A DNA stretch of 52,863 nucleotides, from contig JALSHV010000027.1 in assembly GCA_026981975.1 (NCBI GenBank), forward strand, positions 1 to 52,863. The letters are read 5' to 3'. Position numbers and translations under genes: made by a program. Below the pieces are notes generated by a model that worked only from the letters and a program-made list of their open reading frames with translations, was not told where the DNA came from and did not search any database. Positions within the stretch are counted from its first letter, which is position 1, and each line of letters starts with the position of its first letter. Source of the DNA: Aquificaceae bacterium. GTDB taxonomy: Bacteria > Aquificota > Aquificia > Aquificales > Aquificaceae. Shown here piece after piece: positions 18,441-26,486 of this stretch.

Positions 18441-19609
18441 CTCCAGCCTCCTATTTCTATGAACTCTGAATATACCTTATGAAGCATTCCGTAAAGCTCC
18501 GCTCTGCGGAGCAATAGATCATAGTATCTCCTTCTGATGTCAGAAAGCTCCAAAAGGGTTATAACCCGAAGACGGTAACTTCTCAAAGCTAACTTAAGTT
18601 CTTCTTCCGCTCTGGGAATTATTTTACTTTCCAACTTTTCAAGTTCCTTGGAAAGAATTTCCAATCTTATCTTTATAGAGGATATTTTGGTTTTAATATT
18701 CAAAAGTTCCCCTTCAAGCTCCTTACTTAAGCTTTCTCTTCGGGCTATTTCCTGAAGGATTTCTCCTTGACGCCTGTAGAAGAGTGGGAATCGGGTTGAA
18801 AGAGCTACTCTGAGTCCGTAGAAACCTTCTTCTGAATCTTCAACTACGAAACCTGCGGAAAGAGAAGGTTTAGCAAGAGCCTTTTCAAGTTCTATTTGTC
18901 TTTTAACTGCTTCTATGCGCTTTTTTATAAACGCAACTGTGGGAGTTTTTTCAGGTTCTATGTCTTTAAGAGAAGGGATTTTTGATAGATCCCCCTCTGG
19001 ATCTTTTACATCTACATTAAGTAAGCGCTCTAAATCTCTTAGAGAAGCTTGGTAAAGGGATTCTGCAATCCGCAACTGCAGAATCGCCATATCTTTTTCC
19101 CTTTTAGCTCTCAGAAGTTCTAATTCCGTTGCTTCTCCCAGTTTGTAGGCTCTTTTGACAAAATCTTCCACTTCACTCGCTGTTTTGAAGTTTTCCCTCC
19201 ATATCCTTACTGTTTCCTTTTTCACTAACGCTGTATAAAAATTCCTGTAAACTTCCGCAACGAGTTTTCTACGAAAGCTCTCTATCATATGATCAAAAGC
19301 GGTTTTTTCTTCTTCAACAACTTTTTTCCCTTTCAAACGAATATCCCACAAAGGCACAGGTTGGGAGTATTCCAACAGATAAACAGCTCTGCCGGCAGGT
19401 TTACCGTTTTTATCATTAGTTATAAATCCGCTTTCAAAACGTATTTCCGGATTTGGAAAAGCCATAGCTGAACGCTCCATACCTTCAAATGCCATTCTTT
19501 GTTCTTTCAAAGCTTTAAGTTGTGGATTCTTTTCAAGAGCAGTTTCTATTGCTCTTTCTAAGTTCAATCCAAAACTCAAAGTTACTAATACGAGCATTAA
19601 AAAGATCAT
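18437..19609 (-). CDS. TolC-like outer-membrane efflux channel
   Basis: This 390-residue outer-membrane factor completes the tripartite efflux system. It begins with a signal peptide (MIFLMLVLVTLSFG) and then LERAIETALEKNPQLKAL, the classic OEP opening. Two long amphipathic helical repeats follow, at about 30-190 and 215-385. The frame is open for another 26 codons upstream, but the ATG at 19609 is preceded by GGAGGTGA at good spacing and opens directly with the signal peptide, so I chose it. The stop overlaps the adaptor start by four bases (ATGA). It is somewhat shorter than E. coli CusC. Confidence 0.9.
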   Translation of the reverse strand: MIFLMLVLVTLSFGLNLERAIETALEKNPQLKALKEQRMAFEGMERSAMAFPNPEIRFESGFITNDKNGKPAGRAVYLLEYSQPVPLWDIRLKGKKVVEEEKTAFDHMIESFRRKLVAEVYRNFYTALVKKETVRIWRENFKTASEVEDFVKRAYKLGEATELELLRAKREKDMAILQLRIAESLYQASLRDLERLLNVDVKDPEGDLSKIPSLKDIEPEKTPTVAFIKKRIEAVKRQIELEKALAKPSLSAGFVVEDSEEGFYGLRVALSTRFPLFYRRQGEILQEIARRESLSKELEGELLNIKTKISSIKIRLEILSKELEKLESKIIPRAEEELKLALRSYRLRVITLLELSDIRRRYYDLLLRRAELYGMLHKVYSEFIEIGGWR

Positions 19610-19652
19610 ATTTTCACCTCCAGCGGGAGTATTGAGAGAGAAGAAAAAACTA

Positions 19653-19994
19653 TCAAATGATAAGTCGCACTGTTTTAATAGGTTCAAAACTTTTTCCCAA
19701 AGGAATCTTCTCTTTCGGTAAAGGCATTTTTATGACATTCTTAAAGAACAAAAGAAAGGAGTTTCCCGTTAGGATTGTGAAACTGTCAGAGGATTCCTTA
19801 CATATTTTAAGGGAAGCATCAGGTATAAGTTTTATGTGGATTTCATCTTCATCAGCCGGCAAACTGGGGTGTTCTTTTTCTATGTGAGCTACTCCCTCCT
19901 TATAATGAATACACAAGACTTCAGAATAACCACCTTTTATTCCAAGAACAGAGAACAATGCTAACAGCAGAACAAACCGCCCTATCCTGTCCAT
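19653..19994 (-). CDS. Small secreted protein heading the metal-efflux operon
   Basis: This 113-residue protein has an N-terminal signal peptide (about residues 6-24) and a mature part of about 88 residues with two cysteines (in VLCIHYKEG and LKICKESS) and several histidines and acidic residues. I do not recognise the family. It is the first gene of the operon, 43 bases before the channel gene, and divergent from the acetyltransferase gene. Position and secretion suggest a periplasmic metal-binding or sensing role comparable to CusF or CzcE, but no CusF-like motif is visible. The shadow frame on the opposite strand is less convincing because it lacks such structure. Confidence 0.7.
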   Translation of the reverse strand: MDRIGRFVLLLALFSVLGIKGGYSEVLCIHYKEGVAHIEKEHPSLPADEDEIHIKLIPDASLKICKESSDSFTILTGNSFLLFFKNVIKMPLPKEKIPLGKSFEPIKTVRLII

Positions 19995-20015
19995 TTCCTA
20001 TACTAATATTAAACC

Positions 20016-20528
20016 ATGGTAAGGAAGGCAAAGCTTAAAGACATATCCGTTATATACTCCCTTATAGAGAAGTATGCAACAGCTGGATTACTTTTACCAC
20101 GCAGTTTAAGTTCTCTATACGAACATGTAAGAGATTTTTGGGTGTATGAAGAAGCAGGGGAAATTTTAGGCTGTGTCGCTCTTCAAATAGTGTGGAAGGA
20201 CTTGGCAGAAATTAGAAGTCTTGCTGTTAGAGAAGACAAAACTGGTGAGGGTATAGGAGGAAAACTTGTAGAAGCCTGCCTTAAAGAGGCGGTGGAACTC
20301 GGTGTGAAAAAGGTATTTTCACTTACTTACGCAAAAGATTTTTTTGAAAAAATGGGTTTTAAAGAAGTGGAAAAAAATAGCCTCCCTCATAAGGTATGGA
20401 AGGAATGTATATCTTGTGTAAAATTTCCAGAGTGCGATGAAACCGCTGTAATAATAGATTTAGAGGAGATTACCCTTTCAAATGAGCATAATTATTTCCT
20501 TAAAAAAAGTAAAGAAACAGATAGGTAA
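20016..20528 (+). CDS. argA: Short ArgA-type GNAT N-acetyltransferase (amino-acid N-acetyltransferase)
   Basis: This 170-residue acetyltransferase probably acetylates glutamate in the first step of arginine synthesis. The GNAT core includes EIRSLAVREDKTGEGIGGKLVE (strand 4 and acetyl-CoA loop) and FFEKMGFKEVE. The tail LPHKVWKECISCVKFPECDE is typical of the short ArgA family and supports this over a generic GNAT call. The start has TATACT and TAATAT boxes 10-15 bases upstream and no Shine-Dalgarno, suggesting a leaderless message. Its last 47 bases overlap lolD. argD of the same pathway is at 24818-25945 on the other strand. Confidence 0.85.
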   Translation: MVRKAKLKDISVIYSLIEKYATAGLLLPRSLSSLYEHVRDFWVYEEAGEILGCVALQIVWKDLAEIRSLAVREDKTGEGIGGKLVEACLKEAVELGVKKVFSLTYAKDFFEKMGFKEVEKNSLPHKVWKECISCVKFPECDETAVIIDLEEITLSNEHNYFLKKSKETDR

Positions 20529-21144
20529 GGAAGAGATTCTAAAAGACATAACTCTTGAAATAAAAAAGGGTGAATTTGTAAGTATAGTAGGTGTTTCAGG
20601 CTCCGGAAAGAGTTCACTCCTTTACATAATGGGCTTCTTAGACAAACCTTCAACAGGTGAAGTTTTCTTTGAGGGAAAAAAGATCAATTACAGGAACGAA
20701 GAAGAACTCTCTACAATACGGAATTTAAAAATGGGCTTTATATTTCAGTTTCACTATTTGCTTCCTGAGTTCTCTGCATTGGAAAATGTAATGGCTCCTA
20801 TGTTGAAAAAAGGAATACCTATCCCAGAAGCGATTGTTAAATCCAGAAAAATTTTGAAAAAAGTTGGACTTGAAGGAAAAGAGCATAGAAAACCCTATCA
20901 ACTCTCAGGAGGAGAACAACAGAGAGTAGCTGTAGCGCGCGCTCTTGCCAATGATCCCTCTGTAATTCTGGCAGACGAACCTACTGGAAATCTTGATTCA
21001 AGGAATACAGAAGAAGTTATGAATATATTTGAAAGTATAAACAGAGAGGGTAGAACTATAATCATGGTTACCCATGAGCTTTATTTAGCAAAGAGAGCAA
21101 GACGGATACTTAGAATGAAAGATGGGAGAGTTGAAGAACTTTAG
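20482..21144 (+). CDS. lolD: LolD-like ABC transporter ATPase (lipoprotein release)
   Basis: This 220-residue ATPase shows Walker [11 protein letters not shown], signature [15 protein letters not shown], Walker [14 protein letters not shown] and the switch His in MVTHE. The MacB/LolD-type sequences around the Q-loop ([19 protein letters not shown], including the Q-x-H-x-L-L-x-E-x-x-A-x-E-N-V spacing) favour LolD, which powers lipoprotein transfer from the inner membrane. No LolC/LolE permease gene is adjacent. The ATG at 20482 lies 47 bases inside argA. This long overlap looks real, because the first beta strand ([11 protein letters not shown]) starts at residue 5. Confidence 0.85.
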   Translation: MSIIISLKKVKKQIGKEEILKDITLEIKKGEFVSIVGVSGSGKSSLLYIMGFLDKPSTGEVFFEGKKINYRNEEELSTIRNLKMGFIFQFHYLLPEFSALENVMAPMLKKGIPIPEAIVKSRKILKKVGLEGKEHRKPYQLSGGEQQRVAVARALANDPSVILADEPTGNLDSRNTEEVMNIFESINREGRTIIMVTHELYLAKRARRILRMKDGRVEEL

Positions 21145-22093
21145 AGACTTTATGGAGCAAAAGGTTAAAGAGTATTACTCTCTGCCGTGCAACAAGTTCG
21201 GAGCGGGTGGGGATTTTTTCACAGCTCCTGAATTGGATTCCGTGTTCGGTGAAACAGTAGCGCATTTTTTAGTTCCTTTTCTTAAGGAAATGGAGCGTCC
21301 TCTTTTAGTGGAACTGGGTGCAGGCAGAGGGCTTATGGCAAGGGATATACTCAGCTACTACCGTAAAAATTTCCCTTCAGTTTTTTCAAAACTCCGTTAT
21401 GCAATATACGAAATAAGCCCATACCTTAGAGAAGTTCAGAAAAAAATTCTGAGCGAATTTGATAAGGTTACGTGGGTTGATGAAATTCCCACAACAGAAG
21501 GGATCATCTTATCAAATGAGTTTTTTGACGCTTTACCCGTTCATGTAGTTCAAGAAGACAAGGAACTTTTTATAAAAAACACCGAGGAAGTTTGGCTACC
21601 TTTAAAAAATAAAAAAATAAAAGATTTCTTAGAAAAGATGAATTACACAAATCTTAAACAACGGATTGAAATTCCTCTTGATGCTTTAGAATTTCTCAGT
21701 AAAATAAGTAAATCCTTACGCAGTGGATTTCACCTTGCTATAGATTACGGTTATACTTCGGCGGAAATGTATCGTTTTCCTCAGGGAACTTTAACAGCTT
21801 ATAAAAAACACAAAGTAAAGAACGATATATATTCCTGTGCAGGAACAGCTGACATATCTGCCATGGTAAACTTTTCTGCTCTTATGGAATACGGAAAGGA
21901 ATTTGGCCTTAGAACAGTTTTTCTGAAAAGCCAGAGAGATTTTCTAATGAGCAACGGGTATTTTATAAAAGTTTTGAAATCACTTGCAGGTCAGGAGAAC
22001 CCCTCCGCGGTGGAAAGATTGTCTCGTCTTAAAACAATGCTTATAAGTATGGGCGACAGATTTAAAGTTCTTTTCCAGTGCAAGGAGTTGTAA
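21122..22093 (+). CDS. MidA/NDUFAF7-family SAM-dependent methyltransferase
   Basis: This 323-residue protein matches the NDUFAF7/MidA family (DUF185), whose mitochondrial member methylates an arginine of complex I subunit NDUFS2. The N-terminal F-x-x-FM segment, FFTAPELDSVFGETVAHFL, LVELGAGRGLMARDIL (SAM-binding loop), ILSNEFFDALPVH and AIDYGY are family hallmarks. Bacterial substrates are not established. The start lies 23 bases inside lolD; a downstream ATG at 21152 would cut into the conserved F-x-x-FM motif, so 21122 is preferred. It is slightly shorter than most family members. The neighbouring gcvH starts 25 bases downstream. Confidence 0.87.
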   Translation: MGELKNFRDFMEQKVKEYYSLPCNKFGAGGDFFTAPELDSVFGETVAHFLVPFLKEMERPLLVELGAGRGLMARDILSYYRKNFPSVFSKLRYAIYEISPYLREVQKKILSEFDKVTWVDEIPTTEGIILSNEFFDALPVHVVQEDKELFIKNTEEVWLPLKNKKIKDFLEKMNYTNLKQRIEIPLDALEFLSKISKSLRSGFHLAIDYGYTSAEMYRFPQGTLTAYKKHKVKNDIYSCAGTADISAMVNFSALMEYGKEFGLRTVFLKSQRDFLMSNGYFIKVLKSLAGQENPSAVERLSRLKTMLISMGDRFKVLFQCKEL

Positions 22094-22118
22094 AATTATG
22101 GAAATCGGAGGGTAAAAA

Positions 22119-22634
22119 ATGGAGGATATAGTCATAGGAGGCTATTTAATAAAAGGGGACAGATATTATACAAAGGATCACGAATGGGCTTTTATAAAAA
22201 ACGGAAAAGCTCAAATAGGCATAACAGATTACGCTCAAAAAATGTTGGGGGACATAGTCTATGTTGACTTGCCAGAAAAAGAACAGAGTATAGACGCAGG
22301 GGAAACCCTTGCCAACGTTGAATCTGTCAAAAATGTAGCTCCTATTTACAGTCCCATAACCGGAACTGTAATAGAAATAAACGAAGATCTTACAGAAGAT
22401 CCCTCTATACTAAATGAAGATCCTTACGATGCAGGTTGGATAGCGGTGGTAGAAATGAAAGATCCAACCGAAGTTGAAGACTTAATGCCTCCAGAGGACT
22501 ATGCGGAGATAATAAGGGAGATAATAAAGGAGGAAAGCACAGAAGAATCCACAGAAGAAATACCAGTAGAGGGATTGGAAGAGTCTTTAGAAAATCTCCC
22601 GGAGGAAGAGCTGGGTTACGAAGAGGAGAAGTGA
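22119..22634 (+). CDS. gcvH: Glycine cleavage system H protein with acidic C-terminal tail
   Basis: This 171-residue lipoyl carrier protein shuttles the aminomethyl group between the P, T and L proteins of glycine cleavage. The lipoylation lysine is K71 in ANVESVKNVAPIYSP. HEWAFIKNGKAQIGITDYAQ and the GDIVYVDLPE segment are standard. The H fold ends near residue 130. The remaining 40 residues are an added Glu-rich tail (about half acidic) not seen in ordinary 125-130-residue H proteins. A GGAGGG ribosome site precedes the ATG. The stop overlaps the gcvPA start (TGATG), so the two are translationally coupled. Confidence 0.95.
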   Translation: MEDIVIGGYLIKGDRYYTKDHEWAFIKNGKAQIGITDYAQKMLGDIVYVDLPEKEQSIDAGETLANVESVKNVAPIYSPITGTVIEINEDLTEDPSILNEDPYDAGWIAVVEMKDPTEVEDLMPPEDYAEIIREIIKEESTEESTEEIPVEGLEESLENLPEEELGYEEEK

Positions 22635-23962
22635 TGTTTATCCCTCACTCTCCTGAGGAGACGGAAAGTCTTCTCAGAGAGCTTGGCTTGGTATCTCTTG
22701 AAGATCTTTTTTCCCATATAGATAAAGAGTTATTGAATTCCTCTTTTAATTTACCCACTCCCAAGTCAGAAGAGGAAATAAGAACCTTTTTTAAAGAAAT
22801 AGCTCAACACAACAGAGATCTTATATACTTTACAGGAGCCGGAAGTTACGACAGGATAATCCCCTCTGCTCTTGAGTATTTAATCAGCAGGGGAGAGTTT
22901 TTAACTCCCTACACTCCCTACCAAGCAGAAGCCTCCCAAGGAACACTACAGGCTATTTTTGAATATCAAACCCTTATCTGTGAACTTACCGCTATGGAAG
23001 TAGCAAACGCTTCCATGTATGACGGAGCCTCCGCTCTTGCGGAAGCTGTTTTAATGGGACGAAATATAAGAAAAAGCGCTGAAGGTAAAATCCTTCTTTC
23101 CGAGGGAATAAATCCTTTATACAAACAAACGGTAAAAACCTACCTCACAAATTCCGCCCATCAAATAGAGGAAATCAAAGTATCCCCTGAAGGCATTACG
23201 GATCTATCTTTGTTAGAAGATTATTTAAAAAAAGAACGTGTAGATATCTTTGTGGTTCAATACCCCAATTTCTTTGGTTTTATAGAACCGTTGAAGGACA
23301 TAGGAGATATTGTTCACAAATACGGAACAATTTTCATAGTGGTTGCCGATCCTATAGCACTTTCTCTTTTAAAACCCCCCGGATACTTTGGTGCGGATAT
23401 AGTGGTGGGAGAAGGTCAACAACTTGGACTTCCCATGAACTTCGGCGGACCTTACGTTGGCTTCTTTGCAACAAGGGAGAAGTATATAAGAAAACTTCCC
23501 GGCAGACTTGTGGGTATGGCACAGGATATAGAAGGAAAAAGAGCTTTCACCCTTATACTTCAGACAAGAGAACAGCATATCAGAAGGGAAAAGGCAACTT
23601 CCAACATATGCACCAATCAGAATCTTATGGCTCTTGCAAATCTCATATACTTGTGTCTCCTCGGCAGAAAAGGACTTCAAGAGGTTGCCCTTCAAAGTCT
23701 TTCAAAAGCTATTTATTTAAAAGAAAGACTAAAAAGCCTCGGTTTTGAAGAAGTGTTTTCAGGCAAGCACTTATGGGAATTTCCTTTAAAAAAGGAGAAT
23801 GCACGTAAACTTTGGGATAAACTTCTAAAAAAGGGTTATATGTTGGGAATACCCTTGGAGAATTTAGGTCTAAAAAATACCTTACTGATAGCGGTCACAG
23901 AAAAAAGAACCCGACAGGAAATAGATAATCTTATGGAAGTTCTTGGGGGAGAATTGGATTGA
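22634..23962 (+). CDS. gcvPA: Glycine dehydrogenase (decarboxylating) subunit 1
   Basis: This 442-residue protein is the N-terminal half of the P protein, which in many thermophiles is a separate subunit. With subunit 2 it decarboxylates glycine and loads the H protein. Recognisable blocks are IPHSPEE at the start, FTGAGSYDRIIPSAL, FLTPYTPYQAEASQGTLQ, MYDGASALAEA and NFGGPYVGFFATREK. The PLP lysine belongs to subunit 2, which is not in this window. I chose the ATG at 22634 over the preceding GTG because it gives the common one-base stop-start overlap with gcvH and better ribosome-site spacing. The stop overlaps the next gene by four bases. Confidence 0.95.
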   Translation: MFIPHSPEETESLLRELGLVSLEDLFSHIDKELLNSSFNLPTPKSEEEIRTFFKEIAQHNRDLIYFTGAGSYDRIIPSALEYLISRGEFLTPYTPYQAEASQGTLQAIFEYQTLICELTAMEVANASMYDGASALAEAVLMGRNIRKSAEGKILLSEGINPLYKQTVKTYLTNSAHQIEEIKVSPEGITDLSLLEDYLKKERVDIFVVQYPNFFGFIEPLKDIGDIVHKYGTIFIVVADPIALSLLKPPGYFGADIVVGEGQQLGLPMNFGGPYVGFFATREKYIRKLPGRLVGMAQDIEGKRAFTLILQTREQHIRREKATSNICTNQNLMALANLIYLCLLGRKGLQEVALQSLSKAIYLKERLKSLGFEEVFSGKHLWEFPLKKENARKLWDKLLKKGYMLGIPLENLGLKNTLLIAVTEKRTRQEIDNLMEVLGGELD

Positions 23963-24825
23963 CAGTATCGCCCCTTGTAAGAGACTTTATGATTCGCACT
24001 CCTGTTACCTGCACCCTTGACAATACTGTCCGAGAAGCCATATCTCTTATGGAAGCTCATGATATAAGTAGTGTTGTAGTGGTGGAGAATCCGCAGGGAA
24101 AGCCGGTTAACATTCTTACCCATAAAGACATAATATCAGCCATATATCACAGCATGTTAGACAGCTCCGTTAAAGAGCTTATAGATCTTCTTAAAAAAGA
24201 AAATCTAATAACTGTAAAGGAAGAAAGTACCATCATAGAAGCTATTAGAGTTTTTGAAGAAAAAGGGATAGAACATCTTCCCGTTGTTAACGACAAGGGA
24301 AATCTTGTGGGAATAATAACAGGAACAGATATTCTCAGAGGATTACCTAAATTCGCTTTTATTGATCCTCTTACAGGTCTTGAAAACCGAAGGTTTTTGG
24401 AATACTTAAGTAGCCGTCTTCATATTCAAAAAATCAGAGATCTCTATGTGTTGATGATAGATATAGACGATTTTAAAAAGGTTAACGATACCTTCGGTCA
24501 TTTAGTAGGAGATACAGTTCTTAAAAGTATAGCGGATAGTATTTTAAAATCTGTGAGAACTTACGATAACGTTGTCCGCTTCGGAGGAGAAGAAATAGTA
24601 GTAATACTTCACAGGATAAAAGAAAGAAGTGCTTTGGAAATTGCTCAGCGCATAAGAAAGTCTGTGGAATCTCTTAAATTTGAAAAGTATCCTTCTTTAA
24701 AAGTAACAGTCAGTATAGGAATATCACCCTTTAAGATATCCCTTACAGAAACTATTAAAAATGCGGACAAAGCAATGTATAAAGCTAAGGAAGAAGGAAA
24801 AAATAAAGTAGTTTTACTTAAATGA
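23959..24825 (+). CDS. CBS-pair diguanylate cyclase
   Basis: This 288-residue cytoplasmic protein has two CBS domains (about residues 5-65 and 68-128) joined directly to a GGDEF domain (133-288). The active site is GGEEI at 209-213, with I in place of the usual F, and the product-inhibition site R-x-x-D is present as RTYD at 200-203, so it probably makes cyclic di-GMP. CBS pairs usually bind adenine nucleotides or S-adenosylmethionine, which suggests control by energy or methyl-donor status. The TTG start overlaps the gcvPA stop by four bases, placing it in the glycine cleavage operon. The 3' end overlaps the convergent argD by eight bases. Confidence 0.92.
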   Translation: MTVSPLVRDFMIRTPVTCTLDNTVREAISLMEAHDISSVVVVENPQGKPVNILTHKDIISAIYHSMLDSSVKELIDLLKKENLITVKEESTIIEAIRVFEEKGIEHLPVVNDKGNLVGIITGTDILRGLPKFAFIDPLTGLENRRFLEYLSSRLHIQKIRDLYVLMIDIDDFKKVNDTFGHLVGDTVLKSIADSILKSVRTYDNVVRFGGEEIVVILHRIKERSALEIAQRIRKSVESLKFEKYPSLKVTVSIGISPFKISLTETIKNADKAMYKAKEEGKNKVVLLK

Positions 24826-25945
24826 TATCCTTTAAAACAGCTATTGCTTCTTCTATATGATTTTCTGTAATTACAAGAGGAGGTAAAAATCTCAAAACAT
24901 TTCCTGAGGTGCAGTTAATTATTAGCCCTTTCTCAAGGGCTTTAAGAACCATTTCCTTACAGTTCTCTTCCATTTCCAAACCTATCATTAATCCCTTTCC
25001 CTTGACTTTTCCAATCCTTAGTTCCTGAAGCTTACTTTGGAAAAAGTCTCCTCTTTTCTTTACGGAAGGTAACATATCTTTCACAGTGTCCACCACGAAA
25101 CTGGCAACCTTGCAGGCAAGAGCATTTCCGCCAAATGTAGAGCCATGAGATCCCACTGTAAAGGCTGAAGCTATTTCCTCTTTTGCAATAAGAGCTCCTA
25201 TAGGAATTCCACTCCCTAAGCCCTTTGCAAGAGTAACCATATCAGGAGTTATTCCGTAATGCTGAAATCCAAAGAACAGTCCTGTTCTGCCAACACCTGT
25301 TTGAACTTCATCTACTATCAAAAGAATTTCCTTTTCTTTACAAAAATTCTGAAGTTCTTTCAGAAAATCCTTTTCACATTCGTTAATGCCTCCTTCTCCC
25401 TGAATAACTTCCAGCATAACAGCAGCTGTTTCTCTTCTAAAGGCTTTTTTCACAGAGTCCATATCGTTCAAATAAGCGTAATCAAATCCCTCCAGCAAAG
25501 GTTCAAATCCGTAGTGAAACTCCTTCTGAGCTGTTGCTGAGAGACTACCGTAGGTTCTACCGTGGAAACTCTTCCAAAAGGTAATAATTCTGTATCTGCT
25601 TTTGTTTTTTAAACGCCAGTATCTTCTGGTCAGTTTAATAGCTGCTTCATTTGCTTCAGTTCCAGAGTTGCAAAAAAACACCTTTGCAGGAGATCCGAAT
25701 TCCCTAACCAGTTTTTCAGCTAACTCTTCCTGCCATGGATTCAAAAAAAGATTTGATATGTGAAGCAACTCTGCGGATTGTCGGTTGATTACTTCTACAA
25801 CACCCGGGTGGGAATGTCCTAAGGAAACAACTCCTAAACCTGCTATCAGATCCAAATATCTATTACCTTTTTCATCGTAAAGATAAACTCCTTCTCCTTT
25901 TACAAAACTTACGGGAAGTCTTGAGTAGTTTTCCATAAGATACAT
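24818..25945 (-). CDS. argD: Acetylornithine aminotransferase
   Basis: This 375-residue class III PLP aminotransferase converts N-acetylglutamate semialdehyde to N-acetylornithine in arginine synthesis, and many members also act in lysine synthesis. Features include VKGEGVYLYDEKGNRYLDL at the N-terminus, FFCNSGTEANEAAIKL, LLIVDEVQTGVGRTG and the PLP lysine in TLAKGLGSGIPIGA. Length is normal. The start shares one base with the stop of the upstream carbonic anhydrase-like gene (TAATG). A second ATG three codons in is possible. GABA or succinylornithine specificity is less likely given the pathway context with argA at 20016. Confidence 0.93.
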   Translation of the reverse strand: MYLMENYSRLPVSFVKGEGVYLYDEKGNRYLDLIAGLGVVSLGHSHPGVVEVINRQSAELLHISNLFLNPWQEELAEKLVREFGSPAKVFFCNSGTEANEAAIKLTRRYWRLKNKSRYRIITFWKSFHGRTYGSLSATAQKEFHYGFEPLLEGFDYAYLNDMDSVKKAFRRETAAVMLEVIQGEGGINECEKDFLKELQNFCKEKEILLIVDEVQTGVGRTGLFFGFQHYGITPDMVTLAKGLGSGIPIGALIAKEEIASAFTVGSHGSTFGGNALACKVASFVVDTVKDMLPSVKKRGDFFQSKLQELRIGKVKGKGLMIGLEMEENCKEMVLKALEKGLIINCTSGNVLRFLPPLVITENHIEEAIAVLKDII

Positions 25946-26466
25946 TAAGAAGATATTTTAAGATACTCGTTCTTGTAACGAACGTAATTATCGGCAGATT
26001 CTTCTATGAGCTTTATCTCCTCAATTTTGAGATCTCTTACTATCTTTGCAGGCACTCCGGTTACAAGCACACCCGACGGAATCTTACGTCCCGGTGGTAT
26101 AACCGCTCCCGCACCTACCAAGACAAAGTCTTCTATTTCAACCCCGTCCATAATCACCGCTCCCATGCCTACCAATATGTTGTTGTGTAAAAGGCAACCG
26201 TGAACAATTGCTCCGTGTCCCACCGTTACTTTATCTCCTATAAGGGTCGGAAACTTTTCGCTCGTTACGTGAATTACAGAGTTGTCTTGAATATTAGTTT
26301 TCTTACCTATTCTTATGAAGTTTACATCTGCTCTGATCACGCTCCCGAACCACACACTTGAATCTTCACCTATTTCCACATCTCCGATTACATACACATT
26401 CTCCGATAGGTAAACCCCTCTGCTGATTTTTGGTGTTTTTCCTCCGTAAGGTTTTATAAACGCCAT
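25945..26466 (-). CDS. Gamma carbonic anhydrase-like hexapeptide protein
   Basis: This 173-residue left-handed beta-helix protein has repeating hexapeptides across residues 15-140. The zinc-site histidines appear in NSVIHV and GHGAIVHGCLLHNN, as in YrdA/PaaY and gamma carbonic anhydrases. It may hydrate CO2, which would suit an autotroph, but many family members are inactive or act as maturation factors. Its promoter region is a 20-base divergent gap shared with the peptide-binding protein gene. It leads directly into argD with a one-base overlap. Confidence 0.88.
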   Translation of the reverse strand: MAFIKPYGGKTPKISRGVYLSENVYVIGDVEIGEDSSVWFGSVIRADVNFIRIGKKTNIQDNSVIHVTSEKFPTLIGDKVTVGHGAIVHGCLLHNNILVGMGAVIMDGVEIEDFVLVGAGAVIPPGRKIPSGVLVTGVPAKIVRDLKIEEIKLIEESADNYVRYKNEYLKISS

Positions 26467-26486
26467 GACATTACAATAATTATTTA

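Noticed and set aside
22634-23962. Truncated glycine dehydrogenase
   Set aside because: The length matches subunit 1 of the two-subunit form, so the missing half is a separate gene and not a frameshift.
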